From contig OX345636.1 of the NCBI GenBank assembly GCA_947044365.1, positions 25,905,466-25,969,465 on the forward strand: DNA of 64,000 nucleotides, in the 5' to 3' direction. This document shows positions 53,614 to 63,949 of this stretch, piece after piece. A program made the translations under genes and the position numbers. This DNA is from Petrosia ficiformis (Eukaryota; Porifera; Demospongiae; Haplosclerida; Petrosiidae). The notes below the pieces were generated by a model. The model was not told the DNA's origin. It did not search any database and was given only the letters and a program-made list of their open reading frames with translations. The first letter of the stretch is position 1; each line of letters begins with the position of its first letter.

Positions 53614-54430
53614 AGAAAAAAGAGACAGTGTTTGTCAGATCCTCAGGCCTTCAACTGAACGAACAGGCCGCCCTCAGGGACTGACTCCCAACTGAATGAC
53701 AGACCTCTCTCTGTCAGGAGGTAACTTCTCCTCTGAAGCTTCAGTGGTACGAGTATCTGACACTTACTTCACCTCATTCATATCTTATAAAGCTAAAGTG
53801 CTAAGCTTAACAAACTAGACAGGCATAATAGGTCTCTCTTCAGCTCTAGTGCTTTTGTTTTTTATTTCCATGTTTTATTTGATGGTCTGTGGTTATTCTT
53901 TTAGCATATGGGCCTACAGAGTCTGTATACTTTTGTGATTATAGTAGAATATGGTATAGATTTAGCACTTAGCTACTTAATAAAAAGCAGTGTCATAAAT
54001 AGTATTTAACAATCTTAACTTTTAACATATTCACATATGCTTTGATGCTTTGGCGTTACTAGACTCTTGACAGGGATAGTCTGGCCTTGGGAACCAGAAG
54101 TGGGGGTTAAAGACATCTTTGGTGGGATCCCAACCCTCCCCTCTCTATCCGTATCTGGAAATACTTATAGAGTCCTGTTCACCAATGCACCAGTAAATAC
54201 ATGTAATAATAACTTACTTACAAAACCCTGAAGTCAAACAATGGCCTATTCCTACTGGATTACAAAAGATCCTACTCCCTTGAAAACTTTACCTACCACG
54301 TGCTCTCCTAATTAACCTTAGGTGGGCGTTTTTAATTAATAATTAAAATTATTGCTATTACTATTACAGATGCTGTTGTGTGTGTGTGTGTATGTGTATG
54401 TGTGTGTGTGTGTGTGTGTGTGTTACAATT
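52290..54430. repeat. Cassette array: modules E and A', end of array
   Basis: Module E (about 1245 bp) has a new cassette with a perfect hairpin at 52376-52406, followed by a copy of the D cassette without its own (GT)n (cgggtgtgctcattgttagc). Module A' (about 839 bp) repeats the A cassette with more differences than between units 1 and 2. The array ends in a last (GT)n with tatgtg interruptions at 54375-54423. Confidence 0.85.
52376..52406. repeat. Perfect hairpin in module E
   Basis: Arms ctgtggtccccca and tggggga-ccacag (13 bp) around a tcctg loop. It directly follows the (GT)n tract and cacagggtgggggac, which pairs partly with the same arm. Confidence 0.9.
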
Positions 54431-54467
54431 TTCTTTTTTATACCTTTGACTTACTCCTGTAGTAATT

Positions 54468-54808
54468 ATGTCTTCAACAGCAAGCAAGAAGCCTAAATGT
54501 ATGTTGTTGGAGTTATTTAGTATATGTTTTACTTTTGCATTCCTATAACCTAGTGACTTGCCAGTATTATTTAAAATCAGTAGACGAAACGTTAACAGAA
54601 GGATTTACGGAGTAAGTTTGATATTAATACCTATATACATAATAGTTAATCATCTCTATTTAGCCTACCAGGTGTCCTCGAGGAAAAAATAGACGCTGAT
54701 GTATTTGCTACCCTAAACAAACATTTCAAACATGTTATTCTAACTGACATTCTTGCAGGAGATGAAAGTAAACCATTGATTGAGTCAATTATAAGTTCAG
54801 TTGAACAA
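54468..54808 (+). CDS. Spliced 5' gene fragment, three exons, unknown family
   Basis: An ATG at 54468 opens MSSTASKKPK. Exon 1 is 54468-54498, exon 2 54554-54611 and exon 3 54664-54808. All joints keep one frame: LTCQYYLKSVDETLTEGFT, then DLPGVLEEKIDADVFATLNK, HFKHVILTDILAGDES and KPLIESIISSVEQ up to gtaagc. Introns are 55 and 52 bp with GT..AG. The 78 codons end at a donor, so at least one further exon is expected, but the next recognisable coding sequence is the piggyBac at 55.2 kb. No known domain; the helix-rich character is all that can be said. Confidence 0.5.
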
Positions 54809-55208
54809 GTAAGCATAATATACAAAATAACATTTACTGTCTATTATTACCCACAAAGATCATTACAACCAATCACATGAAGCAAAATAGCTGGTGATGA
54901 CATTACTTGTTCCTGACCTTTTTACTGGACAATTTCATTGGCCAGCAATTGGTAGGAATAAATGTGATTGGTTGGTATTTGGGTGTAATAAAACACTTAT
55001 AGTATCCTTTACTGCACACGTGTGTTTGAACGTGGCACTTGGGTGGGGCAATAAAGGTCTTGTTAACTCTCTGCATCACAAAAAATATGATATCTGAGAC
55101 ATATCAACAGGAAGTATTTGTACAATTTCAGTATTTGTATAAATATTAATTATTTGTTAACTTTTTAAGCTGAACCGAAACCATATTTGTTATTCTTTCT
55201 CATAAAGG

Positions 55209-57754
55209 AGTTCTGACCCTGCTCATTTTGAATGGACTGATCAGCATTCACCTGTCGAAATAACGGCTTTTACCGAACCAGTTGGTCCAACACTACAAAT
55301 ACCACCAATCCCTATACAAATCTTTCATTTATTTTTACTACGTCCCTGCTGCAACTCATTGTCGACCAGACAAACTTGTATGCTTTACAGTGTATGGGTG
55401 AAAATACATATGGGAGAAAGTAACAGAAACAGAATTAGAGGCATACTTTGGATTCATGATCCTGATGGGGATAGTTAGGCTACCATCAATTTACGATTAT
55501 TGGAAGAAAGATTGGACACTGGATTATGCGCCAATATCAAATCGTATATCTCGAGATTGATTCAGGGAGATTAGTCACTACTTTCACTTTGTTGATAATA
55601 CAATACTGCGACTACCTGGAAGTGAAGGCTATGATAGAATAGGTAAAGTCAGGCCCATTCTTAACTATATTGCTGAGCGGTTTCTCACTTTATATAATCC
55701 TAATCGTGATTGCTCAATCAATGAAGCAATGATTCCGTATAAAGGGAGGTCCTCAATGAAGCAACATATACCATTAAAACCAGTTCGCAGGGGGTTCAAG
55801 GTGTGGATGAGGGCGGATAGCTGTACTGGTTTTGTATCTGAATTTCAGGTATATGTTGGAAAAGAAGGTGAAGCAGAGGATGGATTAGGAGCAAGAGTTA
55901 TAAAAGACTTAACACACAAAATATAAAAAATAAATACCATCATGTGTATTGTGACAACTTTTTCACTAGCCTTTTTCTTTTAGAAGACCTCTTGAAGGAT
56001 GGCATCTATGGATGTGGCACAATTAGGACAAATAGAAAGGGTTTTCCAGATGAGCTGAAAGCTGTCATTGCAGCTAAATGCCTCAAACAGAAAGGAGAAA
56101 GGAGAAATGAAAACAGTGCAATGTAAACAAGTTCATTAAAAAATCTTACTGTTACTGCATGGAAAGACACTAAAGTAGTTTGTGTTGCGGCAACCAACAG
56201 CACACCAGAAATAACAAAAGAGGTCAAACGGAAGCTACGAACAGGTGAGCGAATAGTAGTACCATGTCCTAACAGCATTGCAACCTACAACAAATATATG
56301 GGCGGAGTGGACAGGAATGACCAACTGAGGCAATATTATCCTGTTCGGCTTAAACGCGGAATTAAATTTTGTAATTCAACGTTACAAACGCTAAATGAAA
56401 TCTAAAAAAATTTCAAATTTACATACCTGTTTACAAAACTGGTTATAACTGCTTACGTGTACAATTTTTGTATGGCATCGATTGCGTCATCGATCAGACC
56501 ACTTGTTTCTGAACCAGAAAGGTACCAAACACAAAGGATTTTGAGTCAAGAATGTAGAGAATTGAAGGGATATACATGTTGGTATTTGTTGTTAGTACAA
56601 ATTTGTGTGTAAAGTAGCTATTGTAGGACTATAAAATTGTCTTAAGTAACATTATAGAGACCAGTATTATATATATATATATATATATATATAATTATAA
56701 TTATACAGGTATAAATATATTATTATACATATAATTGTTATAGTGTAATTATAATAATAATTATCATTATGTATAAAGAAGACTGACTATGCATGCATAC
56801 AAAATTTAATATGAACTGGACTCTATTATGTTGAAGGGTTGTTCCTGTGATGAATTAGAAAACAGTGTGTTGTGTCATCTCCTGTGTGACATTAAGTACT
56901 TGCTGCACTTCTCACAGAACTCAAAAGTCTCTTCTTTTATGTTTTATGTGTTGGAATGCCAACGTCTAACACAACAATATTTGTTATTGGCTGTTTTCTT
57001 TTTTTGTAGAGTGTGATGATCCACAGTAGGTTCTTCAACTGGCCATAACAGCAAGATAAAACATCCCAAGAAATAAATAATACTATCTACAAAAGAATTA
57101 TTTATTCTATTGTTATTACAATTAATTAGTCACATGTAAACAAAAAAATCCACGTGTACTTTACACATGGATTTTTTCGATTTTTCTTAATGAAATGTCC
57201 TATTAAACAGTACATGAAAGTTTTAGCATATGTGTTAGTCTATCATCTGTGAAAGTTACAGCATTGTACTGTGGACCGTTCGTAAGTTAGACGTGTTTGA
57301 AGTGGGTGTGTCTGATCTGTCGCATTTATGCGACAACGGCGGTGAATTGGTTAAGTATCGCAAGAATTATAAATACTTCTTTTGGTTCATTTTCGATGTT
57401 GTCATTTCTAACTCATACATATTTGCTAAGCTAGAGCCTAATCATAGGGTGAAGTATAAAAATTTAAAGAGCTTTCGAATACAATTAGTAATGAACTAAC
57501 AGCTAATTACAATAATCGTAAACGTCGAGGAAGAAAATATATAACATCAAGCAAAAAATTCAAACTAGATCATTTTCCTAAGCGAAGTTATAATATGAAA
57601 CAACATAAATGTTTTTACTGTTTGAAGTACCTTGGCAAAAGGAAGGACACAACATGGTTTTGTGAAGACTGTCAACTCCACTTCTGTCACGGTGGAAGCA
57701 TTGATTGTTTCCTAAAATTTCACACACAGCATCTAAGAAAAGAAAATCAAGACT
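55209..57754 (+). pseudogene. piggyBac transposase (copy 1), nearly complete but interrupted
   Basis: N-terminal SSDPAHFEWTDQHSPVEITA and FTEPVGPTLQIPPIPIQIFH; after frame changes TETELEAYFGFMILMGIVRL, then ISRD, a TGA near 55557 (CGA to TGA is plausible) and FREISHYFH-like sequence, NRDCSINEAMIPYKGRSSM, KVWMRADSCTGFVSEFQVYV and YCDNFFTSLFLLEDLLKDGI. Past stops near 56124 come VTAWKDTKVVCVAATNS and YNKYMGGVDRNDQLRQYYPV. An element at 56354-57350 interrupts; KYRKNYKYFFWFIFDVVISN follows. The C-terminal cysteine-rich domain is complete: CFYCLKYL, WFCEDCQLHFC and a final C-F. The D-residue blocks RADSCTG and YCDNFFTS are present. Several stops make it inactive as read. Confidence 0.85.
56354..57350. 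mobile_element. TTAA-flanked insertion in piggyBac copy 1
   Basis: TTAA at 56350-56353 and 57351-57354. Removing 997 bp plus one TTAA joins CTT AAG TAT CGC in frame (VRLKYRKNYK). The right end has the palindrome tgtcgcatttatgcgaca (about 57329-57336 at its centre) followed by acggcggtgaattgg, the same layout as other piggyBac-type ends in this window. The left end acgcggaatt does not match the right end as an inverted repeat. No supported gene inside. (TA)n at 56671-56690. Confidence 0.75.
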
Positions 57755-58249
57755 AAAATATTTCATAATAAAGTATGCATATAATATAATTGTACTCTCA
57801 TATTATGCACTACCTTAAACCGACTGTACACATATCAGGTCTAATTTCATGTCTATCTACTCGTATAATAGTAATGTACTGTATATAATTTTACTAAAAT
57901 AATCCAAACATCCAACTTTGATAAAAAAAATGTACACCACACAAAATGGCTTCGACATATATGTTCAGTTTCTGTTACAAACTAACCTTCATTCCATTCA
58001 ACTGCAGGGCCACAGCAGTTCTGATAACTTTTTGGAACCTTTCTTGACAAAAAAACATGTGCCAGTAACAACCAGAACAGAGTTAAATCACGAGTAGTTG
58101 CCAGCAGCTCTTCTCTTTGCCTCGAGGCAAATTTAATTTCGTGATCACGTGTACACGCCCACATATTATTATTATAGCGTATAGACCTTATGCAAGTGAC
58201 GTCATCAATTACGTTAGCGCTTCGCCCGTCATTTTGAGTGGTTAGGAAA
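57755..58249. other. Spacer and promoter-like region of the THAP gene
   Basis: AT-rich, no gene. Near the end lies agtgacgtcatcaattacg at 58195-58213, with a CRE-like TGACGTCA about 50 bp upstream of the ATG at 58250. A minus-strand ORF at 57982-58164 is not supported. Confidence 0.45.
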
Positions 58250-59230
58250 ATGGTGAAAAGTTGTTGTGCTGGTATAAGCTTCTATAGATTTCCTACGGAT
58301 AAAGAAAGGCGTAGTAAGTGGATTTCAGCTATCAAGAGAAATGACTGGGAACTAAACGAGCACACTTGGCTGTGCAGTGCTAACGGGAAGAAAAGTAATG
58401 ATCCACTCTCTCCTGACTATATATATATATACCTAGTGTTTTCAGTTTCACCAACAGTTCTCGTAAGCGTAAAAATCAGCAACAATTAGAGGATTATGAG
58501 AGAAGGAGAAACCGTGACACTAAGAAGATTAGGTTAGAGAGTGTCATGACTAGTATCTCTGCTGAGAAAGTAAGTGTTGAGTATGCAGATATAGTAAGAG
58601 TTGAAGAAGACACAGATAATGTTAATATTGAAGAATCAGCATGTATGAGTGGTCTTGAGCAATCACAGGGCCTACCTGCTTGTACAGATACTTGTACCAG
58701 TTCAGCTGAGTCCAAGACTGATATGTCTATGCATTATATAAAAGCATTAGAAGAAGAATGCTTTAGAAAATCAACAGTTGTGTCATTCAATAGATGTTCC
58801 AATGAAGAATGGTCAGAGCATGCATTGAAATCAGATGACCAAAAAGTTAAGTTTTACACTGGCCTACCATCATTTTTTATTCTAATATCTGTCTTCAACT
58901 TGGTGTCAACTCACTCTCATAGTGATAAGTTTGCTTTGTCAAAGTTCCAAGAATTTATGGTCACACTGATGAAGCTCCGTCTATCTTTGTTTAATCAAGA
59001 TCTTGGGTATAGATTTGGATTACATCAAACTACCATTTCAAGGCCCTGATTTTTCATAGATGGATTGATATTATGTTTATTAGCTTAAAGCCATTGATTA
59101 AATGGCCAAGCAGAGAAGAGCTGCAAAAAAGCATGCCAATGGATTTTAGATCTAACTTTTAAAAATGTACAGTGATAATTGACTGTTTTGAAATATATGT
59201 GTTTGTACTACATGCAGACCTACATTCTAT
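58250..59230 (+). pseudogene. THAP-domain transposase of ISL2EU type, decayed
   Basis: The ATG at 58250 gives MVKSCCAGISFYRFPTDKER, a THAP start in which the second half of the first Cys pair is missing, then DWELNEHTWLCSANGKKSND, where the usual Cys-x2-His has lost the His. A short TA tract at 58418-58432 shifts the frame; PSVFSFTNSSRKRKNQQQLE follows. The middle is acidic, then KFQEFMVTLMKLRLSLFNQD and RFGLHQTTISR (helix-turn-helix), a frameshift, RWIDIMFISLKPLIKWP and KCTVIIDCFEIYV, where the D of IDCFE is the first catalytic residue. The sequence stops there; the rest of the DDE domain is gone. The combination matches THAP-bearing ISL2EU/IS4EU transposases (recalled). Confidence 0.65.
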
Positions 59231-59800
59231 TCTCCTTTTCTTTTTGTATGTTCTAAAATCAATATCAGAAATAGGTGCATACTCAACTTTTCTACAACTA
59301 GGTGATAACCATGAACATAGACCTGAAGTACAAGATGCATCTTTCCTTATTTGGCTAATGGCTTCAACATAGAAAATAAAAGCAGCAATGTGAAAAGAAG
59401 CCTCACCCAAGCCAGCCATAAATGTACAATGGGCACATATTATTGTACCATTTTTCTTTGCAGCTACCCAGGGATCTAGTAGAGGTGAGGAAATACTTTG
59501 AGTGTCGGATGTTGCCTTTTAATTAAGAACAACAACTTCATCTTGTACCAGGACATCTGTCTTTCCAACCCAACCTTGAACAAAAAAGTTATAACCATCC
59601 ATACTCTTGTAGGCCTTTAGCTGCTCCTTTGTGTATGAACTAGTGGTATAAGTGAGATAGTTACAAATATCAGGGTATTCTATTTCAGGCCAGAGCTCCT
59701 TGTTAAATCAACTGACAAAATCCTTTGAAAGATATGTATCAGATGATAAACAAGCCATACTCAATTTCTCTTCTGCACCTGTCCAATTCCTTATAATAGT
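59230..59800 (-). pseudogene. YqaJ-nuclease-type accessory gene, SWIM region, minus strand
   Basis: The minus strand reads [58 protein letters not shown], then after a stop LLDPWVAAKKNGTIICAHCT and FMAGLGEASFHIAAFIFYVE, and KDASCTSGLCSWLSPSCRK. 'AHC.CMAGLGE.CSH.AA.LF..E' is the SWIM-type zinc-binding signature that precedes YqaJ exonuclease domains in animal repeats; here one Cys reads Phe and the next reads Phe (C to F in both cases), so the zinc site is lost. Only the N-terminal part is left. It converges on the THAP transposase; ISL2EU elements are known to encode a transposase and a YqaJ nuclease, so the two are likely remains of one element. Confidence 0.6.
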
Positions 59801-60244
59801 AATTCATCAATGTATACCACGTGTACAGTTGTGCGTTTCTGTCCACTCAAAATGGCGCCCCTAGCAACGCATTTATGGTTGCTATCAATTAATTAAATAA
59901 TTAAAATCTCGCGCATAAGGTCTGTAATGAGTTAATAAATAAGACCAACACGATGAGACACAATAAGACGATTAACCTAATAAGATAGTTCTTAATCCAT
60001 TACAGGTTTTAGTATAGAATCCACTATTTTTCGCATTGTATTAATCTGCAGTTCTTGATAAGTGCACATAGATATTAATTGGTCGTGAGAATATAGAAAT
60101 TGAGTGTTCCTCTTATGCTACAAACACATGTATGTATGTAGACAATTGCTGCTGCGAGTTGATATGAATTAGTAACTACCATTTTAATGGAATTTGTGTA
60201 CGCACCCATTACTGTTGGTTGTAATTCATTTTCTTCATATAGTT
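59801..60244. other. Spacer
   Basis: Contains gtccactcaaaatggcgccc at about 59836-59855, the start of a short ORF without support, and cacgtgtacagt nearby. No gene recognised. Confidence 0.4.
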
Positions 60245-60990
60245 TCAATCAACTCGAATAAAGATCCAGGACTTTTTTGCGATAGGTTGTGCCACATCAC
60301 TAATTGCTGATGTTGTTGTTTCTTCAGGACTTTTATTTTCATTGTACAAGTTGTGTGGAAGTAGATCAGATGGAAGGATTATTTCATGGGAAATACTGTC
60401 GCATTCGTTACTATCGATTGATGTAGTTCTGAATGACCAAGTATTCTTCCTAATATTTGACAGCATACATTTGTAAAGAAAGATCTGTTTAGGTGGTGGT
60501 ATATGATGTTCACCAACAATGGTGATGAAGATATTTTCACACATGGTAATTCTGATTGAGTAAATGATAAATCTGTGCATTTGGTTTTAGTTTTGATGTC
60601 ATTTTTAAAGGTGTTTACTACTATTTTAGCAGCATCTCCGATTGTCAAGCCGTTTGATCTTAGACACAACTCTGTCCAGAAATCACTGTACACTGTAAGG
60701 CATTTACTAACATTCTGAGATAAGGAGTACTGCCTTACATTCATATGGTGAGCTGTAACAGCTGTATAAGGATCACTCAAAAATGCACTTAATGTGATAA
60801 AGTTTCTAGTTCTGTGATCAGATGTGAAAGGCCCTTGTTTCTTCAGCGTATGGTAATCTAAGTTTTTGGAAGATGCTTCGAAAATGAATGAGGCAGCTAT
60901 CCCGCAAGCTGCAATAGCTAAATGGTTGTCATAACTGTCACTATGATGTTGCTGATAGTGAACAATTTCCAGGAAATGAGCACATACCAA
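60245..60990 (-). CDS. Unknown 203-codon ORF and overlapping C-terminal frame
   Basis: The minus-strand frame 60379-60990 is uninterrupted and reads LEIVHYQQHHSDSYDNHLAI, AACGIAASFIFEASSKNLDY, KKQGPFTSDHRTRNFITLS, AFLSDPYTAVTAHHMNVRQY and LTVYSDFWTELCLRSNGLT. The codon usage and length suggest a real protein segment. An overlapping frame (60245-60580) ends PEETTTSAISDVAQPIAKKS and could be the true C-terminus reached by a frameshift near 60470. The conserved-looking 'HSDSYDNH' and 'SDHRT' phrases resemble parts of repeated proteins I cannot name. No membrane segment or signal peptide. Its location next to the YqaJ-type relic may mean that it belongs to the same element. Confidence 0.4.
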
Positions 60991-61035
60991 ATCTAAGAAT
61001 GTGAAAACTGAAGATGATGCGAGATATCAGGGCGT

Positions 61036-61513
61036 TTAGTTGACTGAAAGGCCGATTCCCTTCATAAATGAAAGGCAACGGTGTGTAAATATGGCAGAAT
61101 GTTATCGCACTACTTGTATCTTTCCATACTATTTCTTGTTGCTAACGAAGCGTGATTTTGGTATCTATGGCTTTGTTAGAAGGTCTTCTGGCAAACTAAG
61201 TAAGCTAAAACTCAGTCTTGTTTAAATGTGGAACTTATACAGGCGAGTATAGAAGCGGGCGTTACCCATACACTGCTAAACTTTGAAGCATTCACCTTAA
61301 TGTCTTCTTGGTGATGATAAATTTTATATCTATGGATTTCTTAATGCCTCTTCTCTGCAGCAAAGCAAGTTAGAATTCTGAGTCTTATAAAATTTGAGAG
61401 GTATAGAAGCAGTAAATGCAAGTTATTAGACGCTCCTCCACCCACACATTTTTAAATAATTAAATTTGGTAATATAAGCAAAAACACCCACTTTAATTTT
61501 GGGGTTTAAAAGG
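61036..61513 (+). mobile_element. piggyBac-type MITE D (same family as B and C)
   Basis: Right end gggtttaaaagg followed by TTAA at 61514-61517. Near the left end the palindrome cccttcataaatgaaagg lies at about 61058-61074. The body follows MITE C closely (tgttgctaacgaagcg; gtatctatggctttgttaga; tccacccacacattttta). The left TTAA could not be fixed. The ORF at 61040-61225 is part of the repeat. Confidence 0.7.
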
Positions 61514-61755
61514 TTAAGGTGAAGAAAACCAATGATAATTGTTGTTGTCAAGTTATATGATGTACATATATATTTATATACTCAATGCAGGTCATGGGTA
61601 CTACCGACGTTTGCAGAAATCTTGCAAAATTATGAAATGGGTGTGTTAATTAACGTACGTAGCGTAGTTCAGTGCTTAGCGGGAAATTTAAATTTTGAGG
61701 ATATGACATCTTACCTACCTAGTCGAAGGAGCGCTTACACAGCAGTGACCTCAGG
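61514..61755. other. 5' flank of the DDE_3 transposase
   Basis: No separate gene. Towards its end the frame YLPSRRSAYTAVTSGG leads to two stops just before the recognised transposase start. Confidence 0.35.
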
Positions 61756-62522
61756 TGGATGATAATAGTACATCAGAGAGAGATGCTTGGCTGCAGTTAT
61801 GAAGAAGTGTCCAAAAATCTTGGAGTAGATACTTCTACTGTTCGAAGGACTATGAATCTTTTGAACACCACTGATAGAGTTGATAAAAAAATATATCCCA
61901 AAGATAAATCCTTTAGAAAGCTAACTATTCCAGCACATTTGCTGATGTTATTGAAAGGCCATATGTTTATCTGAGTGAAATCCAAAAGGAGTTGAGAAAA
62001 ATCTTTTTGGATTGAAGTTAACATCTCAACCATAAGCAGGTTTCTGAAAGCAAATTGTTTCACCAGACAGAAGCTGTATAGAGTTGCTTTGCAACAAGAT
62101 ATTTTTTAAGGCAGCAGTTTATATCAGACATATCAATATTCTCAGAGAATATGTGACCGTCTACGCGAAAACCAGGCTTTGGCGACAAACTTTCAAAATT
62201 GATTGTTTGTCTTGTCTGAATAGAGCATTAAATTAGCTCTAGAATGATATATTATACATCCCAATCATGTAAAAGATAAAGCTACACTGACCGAGTTAAC
62301 CATGGCAATCACAAATACTTTATTTGGAGAAAAACACAATTAAATTAATTTTTTAACCATTAAAATTAATGATTAACAATTTATTTAGCAGTGGCTAGTG
62401 AAGCACAGAAAGGTATCAGAAGACAAGTAAGACATAGTCAGGCAGAGCCTGACCCTTGCTAGAGGAGGAGGGTCAGGACCGGAGCATACACGCGAGTTGT
62501 TCTTGCTGCAGAATTTCTGCAG

Positions 62523-62530
62523 TGACGTCA
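62523..62530. promoter_or_regulatory. CRE-like TGACGTCA before the RecQ-like exon
   Basis: The octamer tgacgtca lies 44 bp upstream of the ATG at 62574. A second CRE-like octamer stands before the THAP gene at 58197. Function is inference. Confidence 0.35.
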
Positions 62531-62573
62531 CATAATGAAATTTTGTTATAACGCCCACTATAATTATCAAAAT

Positions 62574-62700
62574 ATGGTTGACGAGTTAATTGAAAGTGCT
62601 GCAGAGAGGCTTGGGTGTGTTTTGAAGGAAGAGCAAAGGAAAGTTGTGTCTAGTTTTGTTAGTGGTGAAGATGTATTACCGACTGGGTATGGTAAATCAT
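62574..62700 (+). pseudogene. RecQ-like helicase N-terminal exon fused in frame to the DDE_3 transposase
   Basis: The ATG at 62574 opens MVDELIESAAERLGCVLKEE. Then come QRKVVSSFVSGEDV and LPTGYGKSL, the Q-motif region and Walker A loop of RecQ/DEAD-type helicases (usual order: K-x-x-Q-x-x-A....F..G.DV.V.LPTGYGKSL). Four to five residues between V and L are missing. Without any stop the frame runs on into RGEMISAIACMSS of the transposase, so positions 62574-63029 form one open frame of 151 codons. No other helicase motif is present. Confidence 0.6.
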
Positions 62701-63029
62701 TGAGAGGTGAAATGATTTCTGCCATTGCATGCATGTCATCGTATGGTTTACTTGATGTTCAAATGTTTAGAGGAACGTCTAATGGAGACATTTTTAATGA
62801 TTTTATACAAGCACAGCTCATACCACACATAATGCCTTATAATGGCGTTAATTCTCATTCAGTTGTTATTCTTGATAATTGTTCAATACATCATGTTCCA
62901 GAAGTTATTAAGTCCATTGAAGATGTTGGTGCTCTCCTTATATTTCTACCACCATATTCAGCAGACTTAAATCCCATAGAGGAGATGTTTTCAAAAGTGA
63001 AGTATCAACATATAAAACAAATGCTCTAG

Positions 63030-63180
63030 AACTTCCAAATTTTACAGACTTAAAAACACTTTTGTTATCAAGTTTTGCAAGCATTACAAGAGAGGATTGT
63101 ATCAGTTATATTTTAATCATTGTGGTACTTATTGATTACCAGTCAGTTAATCATTGAAACAAAACAATAACTATGAATAA
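63030..63180. other. Short intergenic stretch
   Basis: Contains the tail of the transposase 3' end (FLLSSFASITREDCISYIL-like sequence in a shifted frame) and AT-rich sequence before the minus-strand gene end. Confidence 0.4.
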
Positions 63181-63949
63181 TCATTTATTAATGATGTTTT
63201 CTTTTTGTTCTGTATATTCATTTTCATTCAATATTCCATCTTCTAATAGTTGTTGCAGATACCTTAATTGCTCAAAATGTTTCATCCGCAACTCTACACA
63301 CATCATGGGAGATATATTTGTTGTTGTCAAGGTTGATGGAGATGAGACAGGCTTTTCCACATTAACAGCCTTAGTGAATGCCACAGCTGCACTTGTTAGT
63401 GCATCATATATATTATCTTTTTTAGGTTTCTTACAAACATTGCCAGAAAAGGCAGGAATATCTGAAGGAATCTCATAATCCTCATGGAGACCAGAAGCAA
63501 TCATTCTTGCCCAAAGACAAAATCTAGGGTTGTCTAATTCTCTCTCATGGTTTTCCTTCAGACTCTGGTATATACTTTCAACTTGTTCCTCTTTTTCTTC
63601 CTGTGTTGTACTCGTTAGAACAGAATCACATTTCTTATGTTTAGTTGTTTTTGCATCAGATCTCCCATCACACCACAAAACAATCTCTCCACCAGATGGA
63701 TGTTAAGTCATCAACACTAACAAGCCAGACCTTGGAATGCTGTGCACCATCATAATATCCAATATTGAAGTCAATGTTACCAGGTACCTGATCTTTAAAT
63801 TCATCAATTAATTTCATTTTTATAGCAGAAACTGACTCAAATTCGGAAGTGAAATGGTGGAGTTCTCGAACAATTATGTCACCTTTCTTCGTTGGATTTA
63901 TAATCTTGACTTTATACGAATATGAAGTAGGCTGTGTAAATAATAACAA
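63181..63949 (-). CDS. PB1-like N-terminus plus helical domain protein, one frame break
   Basis: The minus strand begins near 63949 and reads YSYKVKIINPTKKGDIIVRE, FTSEFESVSAIKMKLIDEFK and GNIDFNIGYYDGAQHSKVWL, with VSVDDL. This resembles a PB1/ubiquitin-like fold found in many sponge and cnidarian proteins linked to repeats. Around 63690 the frame changes by one: GGEIVLWCDGRSDAKTTKHK continues. The second part has RFCLWARMIASGLHEDYEIP, YDALTSAAVAFTKAVNVEKP, and ends MKHFEQLRYLQQLLEDGILN with NENEYTEQKENIINK before a stop at 63181. It is probably a near-complete gene whose first exon lies upstream of the window edge. The break near 63690 may be a real frameshift, a missed tiny intron or a sequence error. 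Function unknown. Confidence 0.5.

Larger units (their letters stand above)
61756..63029 (+). pseudogene. DDE_3 (IS630/Tc1-related) transposase split by a RecQ-like exon
   Basis: The N-terminal half at 61756-62155 reads REMLGCSYEEVSKNLGVDTS (helix-turn-helix), KKIYPKDKSFRKLTIPAHL, then after a shift RPYVYLSEIQKELRKIF and RFLKANCFTRQKLYRVALQQ. It ends in FISDISIFSENM and TGA. The C-terminal half resumes near 62690 with RGEMISAIACMSSYGLLDVQ, SHSVVILDNCSIHHVPEV (second catalytic D) and FLPPYSADLNPIEEMFSKVK (E). The part with the first catalytic D is missing. The block order matches a DDE_3 family common in sponge and other invertebrate genomes (recalled). About 540 bp of other sequence, including a RecQ-like exon, replace the lost part. 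Confidence 0.75.

Noticed and set aside
46976..53695. ORFs starting with poly-CV (for example at 46976, 48119, 50340, 51488, 53504)
   Set aside because: They start inside (GT)n tracts and differ only by tract length; cassette frames are not kept between copies as a gene would require.
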